In this document: piece after piece, positions 7,948 to 9,980 of the stretch | How positions within the stretch are numbered: position 1 is the first letter of the stretch | Layout of the letters: each line of letters starts with the position of its first letter | Source of the DNA: Alphaproteobacteria bacterium | GTDB taxonomy: Bacteria > Pseudomonadota > Alphaproteobacteria > DAOWDM01 | Direction: 5' to 3' | Length of the DNA: 9,980 bases | Assembly (NCBI GenBank): GCA_030639035.1 | Contig: DAOWDM010000014.1 | Location: forward strand, 1-9,980 | Notes under the pieces: model-generated | What the model saw: the letters and a program-made list of their open reading frames with translations, nothing else | The model's database searches: none | What the model was told of the DNA's origin: nothing | Translations under genes and position numbers: made by a program

Positions 7948-8036
7948 TGTCATTCTCGAACCATATGTTCGGGAATCTAGCCTTTACTAAACAAAAGAAC
8001 TGGATACCCAAGCCTATGGCTTGAGTATGACAATGG
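7948..8036. repeat. Foldback repeat, family A, copy 1
   Basis: An 89-bp sequence repeated in the same orientation at 8929-9017 with only two differences that I can see (T/C and C/T around AATCTAGCC versus AATCCAGCT). It is internally palindromic. The left end GTCATTCTCGAACC matches the reverse complement of the right end (GTCATACTCAAGCC) imperfectly. Each arm has its own small stem: CGAAC/GTTCG on the left, AAGCC/GGCTT on the right. This resembles the widespread GTCATTCCCG-type intergenic palindromes. It starts 28 bp after pheT. Confidence 0.9.
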
Positions 8037-8042
8037 AAGAAT

Positions 8043-8069
8043 AATTAAGATATACTGTCCCCCGAATTC
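8043..8069 (+). repeat. Left inverted end of the putative element
   Basis: The left member of the inverted pair. Its inner part is a strong hairpin: CTGTC (8055-8059) with GACAG (8085-8089) encloses CC/GG and GAATTC/GAATTC around a TGAC loop. On the minus strand this hairpin lies just after the stop of the cargo gene, so it could also help to end that transcript, although no T-run follows. Confidence 0.8.
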
Positions 8070-8100
8070 TGACGAATTCTGGAAGACAGCTAATTTAAGC

Positions 8101-8688
8101 TTAGATTACTTTAAGAAGCAGCTTATCACCCATTTTCACCTCTATTGACTGTGTTAAATCATGGAATCTATTTTGTATCCAGACCATCTCTGGAGCAAAA
8201 GTGCTGACCTGACCAATTTTATCTAATAAGGCTGCGAGATTTGGTACATCTTCATTTTCATTGTAAAAAATCCGAAGATCGTCAAATGTATAGCCAACAT
8301 CATCTAAATCATCATCAATTTCATCCCATCTGTCCAAAAGAATGTTGTTCCAAGTGTGCTTTGGAAAATTCAATACACTAATGATATAAGGAATCATCAA
8401 GCCTGCATCTTTTCCGTCATAAGCTTCTTTGTATCCAATCTTGTTAAAGTTAGCACTTTCCGAATTCTTTGAATCCATAATTATAAAACAGCCATTCAGA
8501 AGGCGTGTTTCAAAGTCCAGAGTTTCTTTGTGAATACTGATAATTTGTTGCCAATTGGAAAATCCAAGTTCTTTGGCTAGATTTTCGAGACAGGTCGTTC
8601 TTTTCTGTCCTGTGTCGGACATGCGTTTACTTACTTGCTTTTTAAATATGTCGATTGTTTTGTTAGAAATAATGAGATTTTCACTCAT
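8101..8688 (-). CDS. Hypothetical cargo protein with an N-terminal LGFSNWQ motif
   Basis: A 195-residue soluble protein that I do not recognise as a whole. Translation looks real: AAGGAG (8701-8696) lies 7 nt before the ATG. The frame uses ordinary codons and ends 32 bp inside the left inverted repeat. There is no signal peptide or membrane segment. The N-terminal part is basic (IFKKQVSKRM), followed by a helical LENLAKELGFSNWQQI segment (34-49). Similar A-x-x-LGF-x-x-W segments occur near the N-termini of many accessory and plasmid-borne proteins, including glyoxalase-like ones (recollection, not searched). The C-terminal two thirds is acidic (WDEIDDDLDDVGYTFDDL at about 119-136) and shows no catalytic motif that I know. 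The gene is alone, opposite in direction to pheT, and wholly enclosed by inverted repeats, which suggests acquired cargo. Its function is unknown. Confidence 0.8.
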   Translation of the reverse strand: MSENLIISNKTIDIFKKQVSKRMSDTGQKRTTCLENLAKELGFSNWQQIISIHKETLDFETRLLNGCFIIMDSKNSESANFNKIGYKEAYDGKDAGLMIPYIISVLNFPKHTWNNILLDRWDEIDDDLDDVGYTFDDLRIFYNENEDVPNLAALLDKIGQVSTFAPEMVWIQNRFHDLTQSIEVKMGDKLLLKVI

Positions 8689-8902
8689 GCCTTTACTCCT
8701 TGTTATATATCTTTGAACATTTTTATTTTCGAACGGCTGCTATTCAAAAAACTTGTTCCAAGATTTCAAAGAATAAGGTTTTTTATAAGAAGATTGTCCC
8801 TTTCGGGTTTGCCAAAAAACAGCCAAACTCGCACCAATCAAAACGATTAGTAATCTTTATATAGTTTCAACCGCCAATGCAAGGGAAAAAAATCTAATTC
8901 CG
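8689..8902. other. Upstream non-coding region of the cargo gene
   Basis: 214 bp between the cargo gene start and the right inverted end. It is AT-rich. On the minus strand I see TTGCAT and TATATA-like hexamers but none at good spacing, so no promoter is called. An open frame on the minus strand (8856-8740) encodes a hydrophobic then basic 38-residue stretch ending in WNKFFE. It has no ATG and no ribosome binding site, so it is not called as a gene. Confidence 0.5.
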
Positions 8903-8927
8903 AATTCAGGGGACAGTATACTTAATT
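8903..8927 (-). repeat. Right inverted end of the putative element
   Basis: On the minus strand it reads AATTAAGTATACTGTCCCC then TGAATTC, matching the left end apart from one missing A and one C/T change. Unlike the left end, the inner part (GAATTCGGAATT) gives only a weak palindrome, so the two ends are not symmetrical in structure. Confidence 0.8.
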
Positions 8928-8928
8928 G

Positions 8929-9017
8929 TGTCATTCTCGAACCATATGTTCGGGAATCCAGCTTTTACTAAACAAAAGAACTGGATACCCAAGCCTATGG
9001 CTTGAGTATGACAATGG
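8929..9017. repeat. Foldback repeat, family A, copy 2
   Basis: Second copy of the 89-bp repeat, same orientation as copy 1 and exactly 981 bp to its right, with two mismatches seen. It abuts the right inverted end of the cargo element on one side. On the other side it shares its last base with the 24-bp inverted end at 9017. Confidence 0.9.
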
Positions 9018-9219
9018 CTATGTTATACAATAGTGTTGCTTTTAAAATATCGCCGTCATTCTGAGGAGCAAAGCGACGTGAGAATCTCATTGGGAATATG
9101 CAAGCAGAAGTGAGATTGCCACGTCGCTACGCTCCTCACAATGACGTGTTGGTGGTGGAATAGCCACCCTCTCATTGCATAGGAATCGGTCAAACAGCAA
9201 CACTATTGTATAACATAGC
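9017..9219. mobile_element. Foldback (MITE-like) element with perfect 24-bp inverted ends
   Basis: The ends are exact reverse complements over 24 bp: 9017-9040 begins GCTATGTTATACAATAGTG, and 9196-9219 is its complement, ending in CACTATTGTATAACATAGC. The match stops abruptly on both sides. The 203-bp interior holds the family-B palindrome (9054-9146) and a small hairpin, GGTGG (9154-9158) with CCACC (9164-9168). There is no coding frame of note. Perfect, abrupt inverted ends on a short non-coding unit suggest a miniature transposable element or a recent inverted duplication. No clear target-site duplication is visible at its borders. Confidence 0.65.
9054..9146. repeat. Dispersed palindromic repeat, family B, copy 2
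   Basis: A 93-bp foldback. The left arm 9054-9089 (CGTCATTCTGAGGAGC...) and the reverse complement of the right arm 9111-9146 agree at 31 of 36 positions by my count. Both arms share GAGGAGC, AGCGACGTG and AATCTCA. The loop is 21 nt. It is related to the repeat at 4313-4403 through the GTCATT ends, AGCAAAGCGACGTG and GGCAATCTC segments. It is nested inside the 24-bp-ended foldback. Confidence 0.85.
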
Positions 9220-9358
9220 TTTAAACTATCTGATTTAAGTTGACGCAAAAGTGCTGAAAGCAACCTCCATCGTCATTATTGCAAACACTCTACTGCAACT
9301 GCATATTGAGTTGCGGTTGTATGATTTAATTACGATTGTGAAATGAAACTGCAAACAG
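9220..9358. other. Intergenic region downstream of the tadE-like gene
   Basis: 139 bp with no coding frame. It has one hairpin, GCAACT (9295-9300) with AGTTGC (9309-9314). On the minus strand this lies about 45 bp after the tadE-like stop, but no T-run follows, so I do not call it a terminator. Confidence 0.5.
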
Positions 9359-9757
9359 TTAGTTTGAAATAGGAAGTCTCGTTTTACCCTCAATATCCAT
9401 ATCACCAAAAGACAAAAAATCTACAAATGGTTCAAATGTATAAGCAGCAGTAATAGTAAGAAAAACAACGCCATCTTCTTCTTCAGTAGAAGAGGTAAAA
9501 GTTATTCCATCAGAGCTAATACCATAAACATAACCTTCTGCATAAGCTGTTATTTCTGCATCTGTTGCATCAGAGTTTGTAATAACATAACGTGCTGTTT
9601 TACCAACGGAATACTGTAGAGAAGATTTTATCCACATGACACGACCAAATTCAATAATACCCAGCATAAACACCAAAAGAATAGGCATAATCAGTGCGAA
9701 CTCAACAGCAATAGAACCTTTATTGTTTATTTTTCTTAGCTTTCTTATAAAAGACAT
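9359..9757 (-). CDS. TadE-like pseudopilin
   Basis: A 132-residue protein of the TadE/TadF family, minor pseudopilins of the Flp/Tad pilus and secretion system at the inner membrane. A short basic leader (MSFIRKLRKINNKG, 1-14) is followed by SIAVEFALIMPILLVFMLG, a single hydrophobic segment to about residue 35. The glycine before the segment and the glutamate five residues later (E19) match the prepilin-peptidase cleavage pattern, so processing after G14 is expected. The rest is an extracytoplasmic domain ending in a TRLPISN tail. GGAG (9770-9767) lies 9 nt before the ATG. The stop of the upstream pseudopilin gene falls within that spacer, only 6 nt from the start, so the two form an operon. 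I give no symbol because TadE, TadF and TadG are hard to separate by sequence alone. Confidence 0.88.
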   Translation of the reverse strand: MSFIRKLRKINNKGSIAVEFALIMPILLVFMLGIIEFGRVMWIKSSLQYSVGKTARYVITNSDATDAEITAYAEGYVYGISSDGITFTSSTEEEDGVVFLTITAAYTFEPFVDFLSFGDMDIEGKTRLPISN

Positions 9758-9763
9758 CTGTTT

Positions 9764-9980
9764 TTACTCCATACGCATAGTTGCACTTTTAGTAATAGTC
9801 ATTGGATTATTCACTCCTGGATATGAAAAAAACAAATCATGAGGATAATCAACAGCTACACTAACAAATTTATGAGGAGAATCTCCGCCACAATCACCAT
9901 CACACGCAACAGATACTCCGTATGAACATTCACAAACCTCTGAAACAGAAACACCAAGAGAATCTACATCATCAAAATCA
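9764..9980 (-). CDS. C-terminal end of a second TadE-like pseudopilin (cut by the window edge)
   Basis: An open frame runs in from the right edge on the minus strand and stops at TAA (9766-9764), leaving 71 codons. The visible part reads VCECSYGVSVACDGDCGGD, then SPHKFVSVAVDY, and ends MTITKSATMRME. Four spaced cysteines followed by a P-x-x-[YF]VSV strand and a final A-x-MR tail is the usual C-terminus of alphaproteobacterial TadE-like proteins (family knowledge). The cysteines could form disulfides outside the membrane. The N-terminal hydrophobic segment must lie beyond 9980. The stop is inside the ribosome binding region of the next gene, which indicates tight co-expression. Partial at its 5' end. 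Confidence 0.78.
   Translation of the reverse strand, partial: DFDDVDSLGVSVSEVCECSYGVSVACDGDCGGDSPHKFVSVAVDYPHDLFFSYPGVNNPMTITKSATMRME

Larger units (their letters stand above)
8043..8927. mobile_element. Putative non-autonomous element with inverted ends and one cargo gene
   Basis: The ends are inverted repeats: AATTAAGATATACTGTCCCC at 8043-8062 and, read from 8927 leftward on the minus strand, AATTAAGTATACTGTCCCC. The match continues through one mismatch into GAATTC, giving about 25 matching bases with one indel. The 885-bp unit contains one minus-strand gene (8101-8688) and no transposase or recombinase. Direct copies of repeat A lie immediately outside both ends (6 bp away on the left, 1 bp on the right). 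The ACTGTCCCC-type end followed by a small hairpin recalls repeats I associate with REP-linked tyrosine transposases, but that link is inference. The alternative is two unrelated repeat copies that happen to flank a gene. Confidence 0.6.

Noticed and set aside
8635..8850. Plus-strand open frame of 71 codons across the cargo gene start
   Set aside because: It is a shadow over the well-supported minus-strand gene and its upstream region, and has no family resemblance.
7948..9219. CRISPR array
   Set aside because: The repeats are long, palindromic and only two per family, without regular short spacers or cas genes.
9295..9314. Terminator for the tadE-like operon
   Set aside because: The 6-bp hairpin has no following T-run on the minus strand.
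9636..9842. Plus-strand open frame of 68 codons
   Set aside because: It lies antisense to the two TadE-like genes, which have clear family motifs and operon spacing.

Overview
The window is an AT-rich bacterial chromosome segment, most likely from an alphaproteobacterium; I judge this from the look of the PheS, ThrS and TadE proteins, and no search was run. The left 7.9 kb is a compact plus-strand run of housekeeping genes: an LPS-type glycosyltransferase (family 9), thrS, infC, rpmI, rplT, pheS and pheT. The order thrS-infC-rpmI-rplT-pheS-pheT is the one known from Escherichia coli. It joins two aminoacyl-tRNA synthetases with initiation factor 3 and two large-subunit ribosomal proteins. Two starts needed correction. 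thrS begins at 989, where residue numbering then matches the E. coli catalytic residues exactly. infC begins at an ATA codon at 2963, directly after an in-frame stop and a good Shine-Dalgarno.

A terminator hairpin follows rplT. Between it and pheS lies a 91-bp dispersed palindromic repeat (family B, ends GTCATTGCGA/TCGCAATGAC). pheS and pheT overlap by 4 bp (ATGA).

From 7.92 to 9.22 kb the window is an accessory junction built almost entirely of nested repeats. It holds two 89-bp direct copies of a foldback repeat (family A, 7948-8036 and 8929-9017). Between them is an 885-bp unit bounded by near-perfect ~26-bp inverted repeats (8043-8927), which carries one minus-strand gene of unknown function and no transposase. 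Directly to the right is a 203-bp foldback with perfect 24-bp inverted ends (9017-9219), which contains a second family-B palindrome. I regard this cassette-like arrangement as the most interesting part of the window.

The right end (9359-9980) holds two minus-strand genes for TadE-like pseudopilins of the Flp/Tad pilus machinery. One is complete; the other is cut by the window edge. They converge on the housekeeping cluster, and the repeat cluster separates the two.
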